Part shown: in pieces, positions 44,501 to 56,915 of the stretch
Layout: each line of letters starts with the position of its first letter
Numbering within the stretch: position 1 is the first letter of the stretch
Assembly (NCBI GenBank): GCA_029964075.1
Contig: CM057141.1
Coordinates: forward strand, 4,898,001 to 4,962,000
Source of the DNA: Patiria pectinifera
Lineage: Eukaryota > Echinodermata > Asteroidea > Valvatida > Asterinidae
Length of the DNA: 64,000 nt
Direction: 5' to 3'
Translations under genes and position numbers: made by a program
Notes under the pieces: generated by a model
Told to the model about the DNA's origin: nothing
The model's input: the letters and a program-made list of their open reading frames with translations, nothing else
The model's database searches: none

Positions 44501-47500
44501 CGTTTATTATTACGTTTCGGTTAGGCCCGGGGATCTATGTTCCGTTCAAATCTACATTTACGTGTAAATATTTGTATGTCACGAAAACATTTCAACAACA
44601 AAAAATTCTTAACCCAAAACTGAACTTTCATTATTGCAAGTACACAGATTTACTTATTCTGTCCAGCCTAACCCAAATAGTTTTACGGAAGAATCGTTTC
44701 ATAATTAATTGTTATGTTACGGTGACTTGATTTCGCGACAATGGCAAACTGTTCGGCTTCACTGTACCGGGTTGTTTTTTGGACAAGGCTGGGTGCAGTT
44801 TCTGCATTCCTGACACTTCCCAATATATGTTGACATGGAATATTTGACTTTTCTCTCGTTTGTTCGTGTTTTCCCAACCTCTGCATTCACATTAAGTCAA
44901 GTTATGCATGGTATGTCCATGAACATGTATACACTAACAGAGCTTGTTCCTTCGACATGCAATTAATAATACGGTCTCTTGATGCAGTTAATTACTTTCG
45001 AATTCCAGTTCTGATATATCTCAAGCTATCACCACAATTGGATTTCAGTGCAGACTTTTTGCCGTCCGGAAGGGTTAGCCTCCTTTTCACTAACTGATGA
45101 CTGAATCACTAACTGAATCACTGACTAAAACACTGAGTAAAAACAATGATGTCTTAATTTATACTTTTGGGTACAGTCCTCTTTATTGCTGTGACCAACT
45201 GGACAGTTTACAGTACATTATGCACAAAAAATTATGAACATTTTAAGGTCTGTATTTTATAAGAGTTCAATGTGTGATGCATATCATAGTTCATTTACGT
45301 GTATACAGCACGTTTCATCAGTCTGTAGACTTTAGAGATTAAAATACCAATTCAATGCTGTATAGTGAGATTTATTGCTCAATAAAAAAAAAAACACATT
45401 TGAAATGTGCAGTATCACTCTGTGGCCGCTGTAACATTCTATTAAAACTTTCCATATCCACTTCTTCTCAGTCTTCTGTTGGTAATCCGGATAGTCTTTT
45501 TAAAGACAAATATAAAAAGGTCCCTCGATATTAAATTGTAGGTGCAGGAAGCCGTCTTAATCGCTACACAATGGGAGTTTGCGTCAATTGAGGATTACCT
45601 GATAGGGAAATTAATCCAGGTCATAGCATAAGGGGAAAGTGATATGAATGGAGCACAGCAATCAAAAACACCTGCGGAAAGTGGGTTTCACCTGTTGAAA
45701 GGAAATTGCAACTTTCCTCCAATTCTTTTGAGACCTGAAAATGGGTGAAGTGGCTACTTAAAATATGCTTGTCGGGAAATAAATGCCGTATTTCTTAATA
45801 CTTCAACTTCAGAGTAACAGTAGGTAGGCTGCATCTAAGCTTCCTCAAACATGTAAAAAAATCCTTCAAAATTAAAAGGATCTAGGACAAAGCCCTGCTT
45901 AAAGATATCATGTCTCCCAAAGTATCCTGACCGCATTCCTCCAGGGCTCACTCGTGTTCCCTTGGTGTCCTAATGATGCTTCAAGTTACTTAATACACCC
46001 ATCCTAAAAATTGATACACCCGCTTAAGGATTGAAAGCTCCTGCAAACAGATCAATTTCGGCACAACAGATGCACAGGTGCAGCTGCCTGGAGCACAGGT
46101 GCTCAATTATTCATCCCCGGAGAACAATTGTCTCTGAAGCTGAGAAATTTCAAGAGGATTATAACCCATCTTTTTACAAAGATTTTGCTTTTCGTGAGTG
46201 GATGATGAGACCTAAACTAACATGCAAAATTAGCAACAGGCTACCAAGTCTGCTCGATATCACTATGAACAGCAGTCGTTTGGGTTCCATTTGTTAAAAA
46301 TCATGGGAAAAGTGGTTTGTTCCAACTTCCAAACTGCCGATTTCCTTTCCAACAAAATGAAGTTCCAGGAATGTGCCTGCCTTTTTTTCCAACAAGTACT
46401 TGAGCTTTTAAAGTAGTTCCAATGTTGGAAGGGTGTAGAAGTAAGCTAGCTGACTGTTTGGGTTTTTTCTTCATATCATGATGATTCTTATCTTTAAAAA
46501 AAAACAAGCAAGTCAGTGCCAAGCCAGACTTTATTGTGTCTTACATTACAAGGCGAGACATGCCTTTTATGTCAAATTGAGATCTGAGAGATACCTGCTG
46601 AGGTATTGATGATATTGATTGTCATCGAAAGGTATTCACTCTGGCTCAACAATGCGATGACACTTGTTATGTACCTGCTGGTATTGATCGCTTTGCAAGT
46701 GTCTCCTCATTAGATGCTATTACCATCACCTTTTTTTATTATTTACTACATTCCACATGCAATGAAATTCCTCAATTTCAGGTATTTTTTTTTGCTGGAA
46801 CCGTAGGCCAGACTGCTGTCCTCTAGCTGACTGAGTCACTTACTGACTGAGACACTGAGTATTATTAATGTCATAAACTGTCAATATCTCGGGTTCAGAG
46901 CAACCAGGCAAACCTGGTCTTGGTTTTCACAACTTTTACTGAAAAACCTCCACGAATCCCACCCAGCCAACCCCTTGCCACTGGCTGTTCAGGTTTCAGC
47001 AGAGAGGATCAAGTATAGGGTCGGGAATTTCAATTTCACAAACTGTTTCAATATGGCTTCCTCCAGGGCTTCATAAGACGCTCATTGTTGGATATAATCC
47101 TGGCTCTCTAATCATGTCCGCCAACTGAACTGATTTTGTCGTGATAAACACTGTGCCAGTTCCATAACGGTCCCTTCTCATGTGTGAACAATACTTACTA
47201 ATCTTGTACAGAAATCAATCCTTTGAGGGATGCCTGCGGAAGTTTCAAAATCCTCTTTAAAAAAACGTGAGGAAAACTGGAGACCCAGGCAATTAAAAAG
47301 CGACAGTTACAGTCCAGGATTTGGGATTACGACCCGCTGGCCCAATTTTCCACCCAACCCCCTTTGCCAGATTGAGAATTTGACCCCTGTTGGCACTCAA
47401 CTCTTAATCCAAGTTTCAAGCGACTTTAAGATTACTTTCTTTCGGATGGTGGGTCCTTTCTTAGTTTAATTCGCTTCCTAAACTGTCATGATTTCTTAAG

Positions 47501-50500
47501 TCACATTTGCACTCCCTGAAACCGGAAAAAGCCTTGTGCTTTATTTCTGCATCTTAGATGCAAAACCAAATCCATGAATCTGAAAGACGGATAATCACTC
47601 CCGTTTGATTCTTGAGCTATTTGATGCTTCATTTAGCGTGTTTCTTCTCCCCAAACATTTCTTTCTGGCAGGATTTTCACAAGCCTGGCTGATTCCCCAA
47701 CTTTTGAGCTTTTTTTCATTCTGAGATAACCAGCTTTCCTTTGAGAATGCGAGTCCTTGAAAAGCTATAGGTCCAATCGTAATCAAGAACCAACTTTATC
47801 GGAACTGGAGATAAAAGTTCCAGAAATGCACAACTCCGGAGGAACAGTGTTGCAACAAAGACAGACAGACAAACATGACCTACGGAAATATTCTTCAGAT
47901 TTGATAATCATAGCTCATCACAATGTTATTAATTCTAATTTTCACTTACTAAATGTCCTTTGAGAAGCTGTCCTATGCCTGAAGCTGGTTTCGAAGCCAA
48001 AAATAATTATGGAGATGTCGTTTTGTAAAGCGGGTGGTCGGCCTGGAATTCAGATTTGATGATTTTAATTCTTTCTGCAAACAAAAGGAGAAAGAATTAT
48101 GCAAAAGTTACTTCTTTAATCCGATTAAACCTTTTACTTGTAATATCTGTACCAAAATTATAAAGATGTGAAAGTTATTCTTTGCTTTCAACCGTACATG
48201 CTGCTGAGTTTCCTCATCAAATCCAACTACAGGCAGAGTCAAAGTTTGTGTAAACTTTACAATAAAGTATTGCAATATCTTTATTGTGCATTGTAATTCT
48301 AAAGATGTTGAGAAATTATCCACTACATTTTGATATGAAAAGTGTTGTGATACAATGATGTATTAAGTAAAATAAACAATTAGAAACATGTATTTTGTTC
48401 TGTCAATATGCCCTTTTACCATCAGTGGACCGTCGAGAGAAGTTTCTTCCAAAAACAATTTCTGCCAATTTAGCATAATATCCAGGCATCCTATGGATAT
48501 ATTTAGATTGGAAACCCACACAAAAGCTAATTCAACCGAGGCTTATTCAAGCACTCAAATTTCACAGTCCTTAATCCTCAACACAATATTTTCTGTGCAA
48601 ACTTCCCCGGGAACGCAATCCCTTCAAACCACACAATAACAAGCACCCCGGGCCAGTGCTGCTGCTCCAGTCATAACCTAAACTCACCCACAATGGGCGG
48701 GGAAAATCAAATCTTGGGGGATTTCTGTCGCTTTTCATGGGACTCAATGCAGACTACTCGTGTCAACAAGTTCATGAGAACTTCCCCTAGGCTTTTCCCC
48801 TGTTCGCTAGGCCGTTTTCAGGGCATGATTTTTTTCAAGCTTTTACTGTATTTTATGTTGTATGGGCTACATGCAACAGTCTAACAGGATCACTTTATAC
48901 AAAAAAGGAGCTTTTTTATAAAAGTTGATTGACTGGAACTTCTGGTTGTTGCAAAGTGTTGTGAACTTATTCTATTGGTACACTGCTTAATGCTTATTGT
49001 GACTAGAAGTTGAACATTGAATGAAAAAGTTATATGGGTTGTTCCAAAGTTTCAAGTTATACGGTTTGTTTCAAAGTTGTTCAGTGACACTTACATGTAG
49101 CTGATCAAAACATCCACAAGAAATCTTACAAATAAAAATGTACTGTAAATCACAGGATAAGAGGATTATACAATACTTAACATTAACAAAGAACCCAAGA
49201 AATTGAACTCGGTTTGAAGCTTCAGTGATACACATGGTCAGATTACAGACAGGATCAGTTGTAATATTCATTGAGGAACTGAGAACCAGAACATTTTGAG
49301 TAAGAAGATGCCTTTTTCTATGTAATTTGTGCCATTTCCTAGCTGAAGCACTTACAACATTTCATATTTTTTCTTCTTCTTGCAGATTTTGACCCGACTG
49401 AGAGAACCTTCCCAGAAACCCTTGCCCTTGACAGTAAGATGTCAGCATTTCTACGAGGCAACCATTACACCGGGGCGACCCTTGGTGTTGCCAGGGGCGA
49501 CCAGGTACGCTACACTCAGGGTTACGGGCGGACAGACGAGGGAGCCCAGATGCGACCTACGACCCTGCTACCCATCTCCAGCCTGTCCAAGACCATCACG
49601 GCAGTTTCCATCTTGAAACTGGTTGAGGCGGGCGACTTGGAACTGACCGATCAAGTCTTCGGTTCCGATGGCATTTTGTCATCCTTCCAACCATCAGACA
49701 AGATGGGTATGGATCCCCGTCTCCTAGATATTACAGTGGAGCACTTACTGCACCACACGGCTGGCTGGAGCCAGTCTACACCTCGGCTCTACGATCCCAT
49801 GTTGAACTCTGTCTACCTGTCCAGAGGTCATGATGTCATCGATATCGCCCAGGAGATGAGATTGGAGCATGACCTTTCACCCGATGATGTCATCACCTAC
49901 ATGATGATGCAACCCCTGGATAAGCCCCCTGGTATACAGTATGAATACTCAAACTTTGGGTACTGTGTTCTTGGACGTGTCATCGAGCACGTAAGCGGTA
50001 AAAGCTATGCCTCGTTCATCAGATCACAGATATTTGAACCGCTAGGAATGTGGCATACACGTATTGGCCCCAACAGTTCCTCGCAGAGTAGACATAACAA
50101 TCACATTCCTGTTTTGCATTTCTTTGAGGGTAGCATCCCCTTGTCTGATGCGAGGCCGGATGTCACCGCCAAGTCGTTCAAACTACTTGATTCAACCCTT
50201 GGCTGGTGGTCGACCGTGTATGACTTGATGCGATTTGTTACCGGTCTCACCTCAGGGATGCTACTCAACCCCAAGACTCTGGAGCTCTTGACAAAGCATC
50301 CCAAAGCACCCGTGTCTGAGCATCGAGACACCTGGCATGGCCTGGGTGTCCAAGCTAACGAGGATGCAGCCTGGTGGCAGATTGGGGATCCCCACGACAA
50401 CGAGATCATCCTCTTCCACCAAAAATCTCCGACACCGCCCAAATCCAGACAGTCCAGATTTAGGAAGCCCCCAGCTGAATCCTGGAGCTGGCTGGTCATC

Positions 50501-51397
50501 CTGAGCGACAACAACCGCAAGAATCTCCGACAGACATTTACTCAGACGCTGTCTTCTGTCACTCAGTGGCCCGTGGACAACCTCTTGATTGAAGACTGTA
50601 GTGAGAACCCCATCAGAGGGAGTCAGAAACACTCAACTCTCATGAACTCTCACATCGGCGAGAGACATTTCCCACTCTTCCTCAATGCAGTGTCCAGGCT
50701 CTCCTTCTACCCAGTCTGGATCAGCGCCTACAACATCAATCAGAAGACCTACCTAGCCACTATATTGAAAAGAGACACCGAAAACTCTTACCGAGTCTCA
50801 CACAGTGTGACAAAATCTGACTTAATCAATCTAAGAACAGATAATTTACTAGACAGCATGTTCCTGAATTTTGTAACAAGCTACAATAGTCACAACTCCA
50901 ATGGCAGTATCCGCTACTCCGCCTTCTTCAGTCAAACTCCATCCAGAAATACAAAGTTTGGGATTGGTGAAAGTCGGGATGAGTTCAGCACCTCACTTGA
51001 TGAATTAGCAGGAAAACACATGCCAACAACCCAGAGCGTGGCTTCTTCAGACGGCGTCAGACTCTTCACATACTCTCTGAGTGATCACAAAGTGCACAGT
51101 TGGAAGTCATTTCCAAATCTGACTCTTGATCAGTTGGAGCTGCAGATCAGGACGAATGCCAAGACGGATCAAGTTCTCTCGTATCTGGACTCCTACACTC
51201 ATCATGGGGAAGTTTTGTTCTCTGCCGTCTTTGGCCCAGGTAGAGCTGGAAAATGGCAAGTGCAGACCGAAGTTCGGCAGAATGAACTATCGGACCAGAT
51301 CGCCATGCTTCAAGGTTTGCACTTTCGACCAAGACTAGTTGTGGGATATGAGTGTAAGGGCCGCCCGTGTTTTGTAATAATGTGGAAAAAACACTGA
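38430..51397 (+). CDS. Secreted serine beta-lactamase-like protein with C-terminal BTRD1-like repeats (two exons)
   Basis: Splicing 38430-38559 to 49386-51397 gives 713 residues. Residues 1-28 form a signal peptide, so the protein is probably secreted. Residues about 60-430 are a beta-lactamase/transpeptidase-like domain (Pfam Beta-lactamase, PF00144 type). It has the nucleophile motif SLSK at 109-112, the family motif LLHHTAGW near 164-171, and the second catalytic motif YSN at 231-233. The third motif (HTG or KTG, usually after a YGLGW-like stretch) is not evident after WHGLGV; the equivalent place reads GDPHDN. Residues about 490-713 resemble half-repeats of bacterial tandem repeat domain 1, with ends such as GYECKGRPCFVIMWKK. 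The overall type recalls marine-invertebrate secreted beta-lactamase relatives such as gigasin-6. The substrate is unknown. Loss of the third motif may mean altered or absent catalysis. Confidence 0.8.
38560..49385 (+). other. Intron 1 of the beta-lactamase-like gene
   Basis: This is a 10,826-bp intron from GTAAGT (38560) to TTGCAG (49385). It holds a ~120-bp tandem repeat at 39480-40095 and small CACTGACTGA-type low-complexity stretches at 45085-45140 and 46825-46860. I see no convincing coding exon in it. The open frames at 40955-41392 and 43048-43353 lack recognisable domains and have no codon-like composition. Confidence 0.7.
39480..40095 (+). repeat. Tandem repeat, ~106-120-bp unit, five copies, in intron 1
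   Basis: The landmark GACCTCGGRCTGAG starts at 39547, 39653, 39768, 39887 and 40007. Each unit also carries AATCAAAGTTTATAAGA and GGGATAATCTTAAGGATTTG. Units 2 and 3 are almost identical, so the array has expanded recently. Confidence 0.9.
49386..51397 (+). CDS. Second coding exon: beta-lactamase-like domain plus BTRD1-like C-terminus
   Basis: One uninterrupted 2,012-bp exon follows a TTTCTTCTTCTTGCAG acceptor and ends TGA at 51395-51397. Reading starts upstream of the first internal Met (49439), because FDPTERTFPETLALDSK precedes it in the same frame. It holds the whole catalytic domain and the C-terminal repeat region without an intron. Its base composition is visibly more GC-rich and codon-like than the AT-rich flanks, which are full of stop codons. 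An intron-free 650-codon exon in a gene with a 10.8-kb intron fits retroposition or ancient acquisition of a bacterial-type gene followed by capture of a signal-peptide exon. Confidence 0.92.
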
Positions 51398-51549
51398 AAT
51401 AGACTTGTTGATCCATTATTTTCAGGTGCTGAATTGTTGCCACACAGGAAAAAAAACGTTCATGCTCCTCTACGTTTTTGTATTTTAAAACAACAGAAAT
51501 TATGTTCATGAAACTATTTTGCTTGTTTGAAAATCAAACAAAATTGAAG

Positions 51550-51640
51550 ACAAGAAAAGAAATATGACAAAAGGAGGATTTGAACCTGGGTTAACTCAGG
51601 ATCTACAGAGTGACATGCTACTCTACAGGTAATGTTGGTA
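51550..51640 (-). mobile_element. tRNA-like SINE fragment in the probable 3' UTR
   Basis: On the minus strand, GTAGAGTAGCATGTCACTC is followed by CCAGGTTCAAATCC (box B, plus 51575-51588). It is short and lacks a recognisable tail. Confidence 0.45.
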
Positions 51641-51652
51641 GCCCCTGGGGCC

Positions 51653-51862
51653 AATTTCATAGAGCTTCTTAAGCACAAAATTTGCTTTTTCAAAAGCACA
51701 AAAAAACTTTGGTTAATATAATCAGTTTACCAGCCCAAACTCCATGCGATTGTCATGCTAAGTAAACAACGGCTAAATACCAGTCACAAGCAATGTACAT
51801 CGCATGGCGTTTGGGACAGTCACCTGATTATAATAAGCAGCTGTATGAAATTGGCCCTTGAT
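51653..51862. mobile_element. MITE with GGGCCAATTTCATA termini
   Basis: The left end is GGGGCCAATTTCATAGAGCT, and the right end AGCTGTATGAAATTGGCCC. The body repeats GCTTAAGCAC-like blocks. It lies within the probable 3' UTR of the beta-lactamase-like gene. Confidence 0.75.
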
Positions 51863-53113
51863 ATATGTCTTTGTGACGGTCCAAAATTAGCATTTCCTAA
51901 ATTTGAGACTTACATGTACTTGTTCAAGAGATCATGGACAGAAAATGAAAATGTCTGACTGGACTAAGACCAAGCTTAGTTAAAAATGTTTTAAAGCGTA
52001 TTTTTTTAGACATCATTTTAAAATTGCCATAAGTTATGTAGATAGTTAACAAATATTTATTAAATTGCGGAGCTCGTGTAACAAACCATTCTTATTGTAT
52101 GTATATATTGCAAAGATTTTGGTGGAAATATATGCTTTAATTATACCCTTTTAATAATAAGAGACTTTAATAAACAATTATTTATCATGGGTGTCTTTGG
52201 AATTTTAGGAATACACAAATAAAACTTGTCCGTTGATTCTGACATCAAGTTTACACGTGTAGCCATGAAAAATATTATCAAGCATTTTTGAGAAAAGTGA
52301 AGGAAGCATTTAAAAAAAATAATAACTCATGTAAATATAAAAATTATGTATTTGAAAGATGATATTTTCACAATGAGATGTCACTGAATTTGTTTAGGTG
52401 TACTTTTATTCATGACAAATCAGTCAGTAGTAATTAGCATAAATTCCCACTGCAGGTGCTGTTTTTGTGAGCAGTTTGAATTTTTAAAAGTTGTGAATGG
52501 TGTTAAAAGGGATGAAAAATCCAAACGTTTACAAAGGCCAGTGCATATTTTGCATACAGTATACATTGTAATGTGAATGAAAAAGCAAAAGATGTTACAA
52601 ATTAGTCCCAGCAAAATTTGCCAGAGATAATATGTGATCAACTGTACACTTTGCAGCACAACGTTACATAATCGCTATGTTTCGTATTTATGTTAATTTG
52701 TTTGTCCCAAGTATGCATTGGCCTATATTGTGTAAATTAAAATGTATACATTTGTTTATAAAAACTACCTCAAAGTTCATAATTATTTTGCATATAAATA
52801 TTGAATTTTTTTAATTTTTTTTAACCATTATATTAGACAACAGCTAGACTCAAGATATTATTCTTTGCCACAGTGTAAATGTAAATTGCACATTAATTAC
52901 TTAGAGATCTTTGATGCATCATTTTGAAGCACTTTTTTATTTACCACGGCAATAACGTGGTCAATGGTTTCCATGGCAACCCCAGGGAACATATAGAGTC
53001 CTGGGTGAGATTTTGATCCGAGGCATAACAACGGATATCAGTTTGATGAAGGTTATCCTGGTTTATGTTGATGTACTTAAAACATTTTAGGATGGAGAAA
53101 AAAACAAAGTAGT

Positions 53114-53570
53114 TTAAAGGTCATATACAACATTTGTTTTTGCTGTAATTTTCAGAAATGGATGAATTTGGGGGTTAGTATTTTATAGCAAATATTGTTA
53201 CACTGACCTGTTTAAAGTTTTGTGTTCATAGATGCTGGAAAAACCAAGGAAAAAAAGCTGTTCTTGTAGTCTGGTTCCCTGACCCTACTTCAGGCGAAAC
53301 GGAACAATATACAGACATCGGGAAATTGTCTGGTCAGAGTAGCTGGCTTGCACCCGTTCATTTGGGGCAGTATTTTCCAATGATGGTTGGCCGATCATTG
53401 TTGGAAATTGATACAAAAATTCAACTTTTCTTGAAAATGACAGCACACCAGGTGCCATGATTTCACAGGATGCTTGAGACTATTATTCACTTACAGTCAA
53501 GTAAGGTATTTCCATAATAATTTGGTAGTTTTGTTTTTTGATTTTTGCAAATGTTGTACATTACCTTTAA
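53114..53570 (-). mobile_element. TTAA-bounded palindromic MITE (Kolobok-like), copy 3
   Basis: This is an inverted copy of the family at 11543 and 17896. It includes TAGTCTGGTTCCCTGACC and CACCAGGTGCCATGATTT, and TTAA bounds both ends (53114-53117, 53567-53570). Confidence 0.7.
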
Positions 53571-54862
53571 CTCCTCTCTGCAAAACCACAGTAATCTTTG
53601 TTTTGGGGTTGGTTTTTTTTTTTTGGGGGGGGGGGGGGGGTCGACGACTAACACAATTAGAAGGTGGTCTGTTTGTATCACTGACTGCATTTTTTCAAAC
53701 TTAATTACATACATCAGCTAATACACTGCCATGTTTGGAGCAATGATGTATACCTTCTTCCAAACAAGAAATATTTCGTCATTTGATCCATACTTTATAT
53801 CTGTAGATGTTTTTAAGACTTATTTTGATACATTTGTACTTTTTGATCAGTTTTACATTTTGTATTTTAGAATATCCTGCAATGTCTGCAGACAAGCCAG
53901 ACATGGTAGGCTTACTTGAAAAGTTTGCAACTGCTGCAGTTGGACTAGTTTTTCTTTCTTTCTCTCGTCCATTAAAAAAAGGATTTTTGGAATAAATTGA
54001 TTAAAATGACTTAGAATTTTAACATTTATTTTGGGTTCACCATGTTTTCTTCTTAAAATTACTTTTAAACGTAATCTTTATTAAAACGTACCAAATTCAT
54101 CATAAAATTTGAGTTCTAAATCTTTCACTCTATTATTGAGGAAAAATATAATATGGTAGGACCAGACCTAGAAAAATAATCATGGTAACAAGTTTATTCT
54201 CTAAATACTCTAATTTTTAAAAGCAAGTAGTGAGAGTGGGAAAATGGGGAAAAGTAGTTGGTGCAGAAGTTTACTAAGATCAATTCATTCCTAAGGTTAT
54301 TACAAAAACACAGCTGCCATGGCACTTTTTTGCTAACCATTAAATCTTCGGCTAATGAGTTATTTGCCTTAATAAAATGGAATTAAAACAATGTACATGT
54401 ATGTTATGTATTATTATTACGATATTCAAGCAAATACATTGGCTTGCTGTCTCTTTGAGCAAAAATATCAGCTGGCCAACAGCTTCATTCTATAAATTTG
54501 GGGTCCACTTTTATCCCTTTTCCCATTGCATCTATGATTTCATAATTGTTACGCACTTCCTAACTCAGTCATCCTCCAAGAGTAATTATGAACGACCAAC
54601 TACCCAACAAATAAAAAAAATCATTTGAAGTCATTCTTAGGGACACTTGAATGGTAAATGACAAAGTTCCAAGGTAACACAGACAGGGAAAATGTCCCAG
54701 TTTGCATCCTAAATTTACAGAAAGACCCATGTGCAACAGAGTTGAGCAACAACCATCAAATTTATCCCTGGCACTCTGGCCTCGATGTCTGCCACAACGT
54801 GTCTTCACCTAAGGATAAAAGGGCCTTGCCTAATAAAAAAATCCCAAAATTCAAGGCCTGAA

Positions 54863-55020
54863 CATGGACGTCGCCAGGATTTTTTTCCAGGGGGGGGGGG
54901 CAGGGCAAGCACATTTTCCCCCAAAATTCCTTAACTTTTTCATTCTATTCTCAAGTTATCATTTTTCCGAGCGTGAGCAGGGAAACATTGACCATACCCC
55001 CCCCCCTTGTGACGCCCATG
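54863..55020 (+). mobile_element. hAT-type MITE with perfect 8-bp duplication
   Basis: It begins CATGGACGTCGCCAGG and ends GTGACGCCCATG. It is flanked by GGCCTGAA at 54855-54862 and 55021-55028. An 8-bp target duplication is the hAT hallmark. G-run and C-run tracts lie near each end. Confidence 0.85.
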
Positions 55021-55967
55021 GGCCTGAAATACCCTCTGCATATTGCTTGCTGATGAAAGAAGTCAAAGCTTCAGTTGAAACACTTTGTCAATAATTGTAA
55101 GTCCAATGATAGAGGCTTCACCTGAAGAACCTAAACTGGGGCAACTTTGCAAATCTCTCCTTGGGTAATCCTTAAAGGAAATGCCTCATTTTCAGTCCAA
55201 TTTCCTGCCATACACTGGCCACTAGCCCAACGCAATACTCTGGTATGATTTTCAAACGGCATCCTGTTCAGAGTTGGGCGATCTATTTTTACACAAACAA
55301 GTTGACCTGATCCCCTTTCAAAATGAAAACTTGTTTTTCCCCTACAAATTGGGCTCCATGCTTCTGTCAATTACTGAATTTGTATCTGTTCATAACGAAG
55401 ATAAATTACAGGTGAATATATTCTACCAAAATACAACCTTGAGGTGTATCAATTGCTACAAATAATAAAAACAAAACCATACATACATATACACATTGAA
55501 AAACACTTGAAAATCTTCAAGCGAGCAGGAATTCTTTTTGGAAAAAACCTCAGCACGGTACAAGAATGATTCTCGACCTGTCAAAATTGAGCCTTGAGGG
55601 CAGTTTATTTCATGTTTTTATGGGGGGGGATGGTTGAAAATATAAATGAATTTCAATTAGCATGGATGATTACATGATGTGAAGGAAAATTAAGCTAATG
55701 CCCCCAAAATTGCTGCAATTCTTAGGTAGAGGTGTTCTATTTTGTTCAAAACATAGTTACCCAATACTAATGCATGCATGTACAAAATCGGTCAACAGAG
55801 GGCGCTGTTCACAATTTACAGACGGACAAAACTACTGTAGCCACGAAGGAGAGCAAAAACCTAGAGAAACTCTGGCTATCTGAATGATTTATGGTGTTTA
55901 ATGGTGTTAACAAAAGTGGGTGTTTTACAATTTTAAATTATAAAGCACCCATTTTTGGGGGGTCCTA

Positions 55968-56710
55968 TTAAAGGGACACTGCGTCCTGGAACAGCTACAA
56001 AATGTGCTTTGAATGAAATGATGTTATAATCGGAAAGAACGTGTAAAAGTTGAATATAAACATCCATTCAACTATCCTTTAAAAACTGGGCGTTTTTATG
56101 TTATTCCTGTATTATGCGTGCGAGAACAACTTTCGGGGTCCACTTTTGTGACCCCAAAATGTCCAGCTGTTTGGGTGATAGTAATTGTGATTTCATCCAT
56201 AAAGTGTTCTCCTTTTGCGGTAAGACATTAAGTTGTTTCCTTTCAACCAGATGTTTGAAATAGGAGAAGTAAACAATCCAAAACATGAAATTTTCGGGGA
56301 TTTCAGGACCTAGTGCCATTTTAAACTTCACACTAAAAACAAAATACACACATGTACATGTGGATTATAATAATATTAATAACTTATAATCATTTCCAAA
56401 ATTCCATCAACATTTACGAAATATAACTTCCCCCCCCCCCCACACACACACACACCCCTGCACGTTTGTTTATGTGGTGTAAATTCAGGATTTTCTTAAA
56501 TTGTAGGCAGTGGATATTTTGCCGGAGACGGCAAACCTTTACTTTAGTAAACGTTAGCTTGCCGGATATGCACTGAACATGCGCAGTTACTGTTTTTTTT
56601 CCAGTGACAAATTTTAGTCTGGCTCCATGCCAACATTATCATTCTAACTTTGTTGTCACAAGATGGGAATCAGACCATTTTATAATTTCGGACTTAATAT
56701 TTCCCTTTAA
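55968..56710. mobile_element. Possible larger TTAAAGGG-terminated element
   Basis: It begins TTAAAGGGACACTGCG and ends TTTCCCTTTAA, the same terminal form as the Kolobok-like MITEs, but the interior differs. It contains a small GGGGTC/GACCCC palindrome near 56137-56157. The pairing of the two ends is uncertain. Confidence 0.35.
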
Positions 56711-56824
56711 AAAAAATCCTCCAGAGAGCCACAAATCTGATAAAGAAAATGTAATACTCTGCAATAAAATGTTAGAGACATAAGAATATTCTTATTTTTT
56801 GGGGATGGGGAAAAAAAACCTTAG

Positions 56825-56915
56825 AAATGTCACCAGCGGGGATCGGGACCTAACCCAGGTTTTCCCACTTGTGAGATCCGTTGCTTATTCACTAGACCAA
56901 GAGTGCTACACAACC
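56825..56915 (-). mobile_element. Possible tRNA-like SINE fragment
   Basis: On the minus strand, CTTGGTCTAGTGAATAAGC is followed by a diverged box B (GGTTAGGTCCC). The match is weak. Confidence 0.3.

Larger units (their letters stand above)
51398..52230 (+). other. Probable 3' UTR of the beta-lactamase-like gene
   Basis: Canonical AATAAA signals occur at 52169-52174 and 52218-52223, so the transcript could end near 52.2 kb. If so, the UTR includes a minus-strand tRNA-like SINE piece (about 51550-51640) and a TIR element (51653-51862). No transcript data are available here. Confidence 0.4.

Noticed and set aside
50101..50632. Antisense open frames of 120-139 residues under the beta-lactamase-like exon
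   Set aside because: They are shadows of the strongly coding plus-strand exon.
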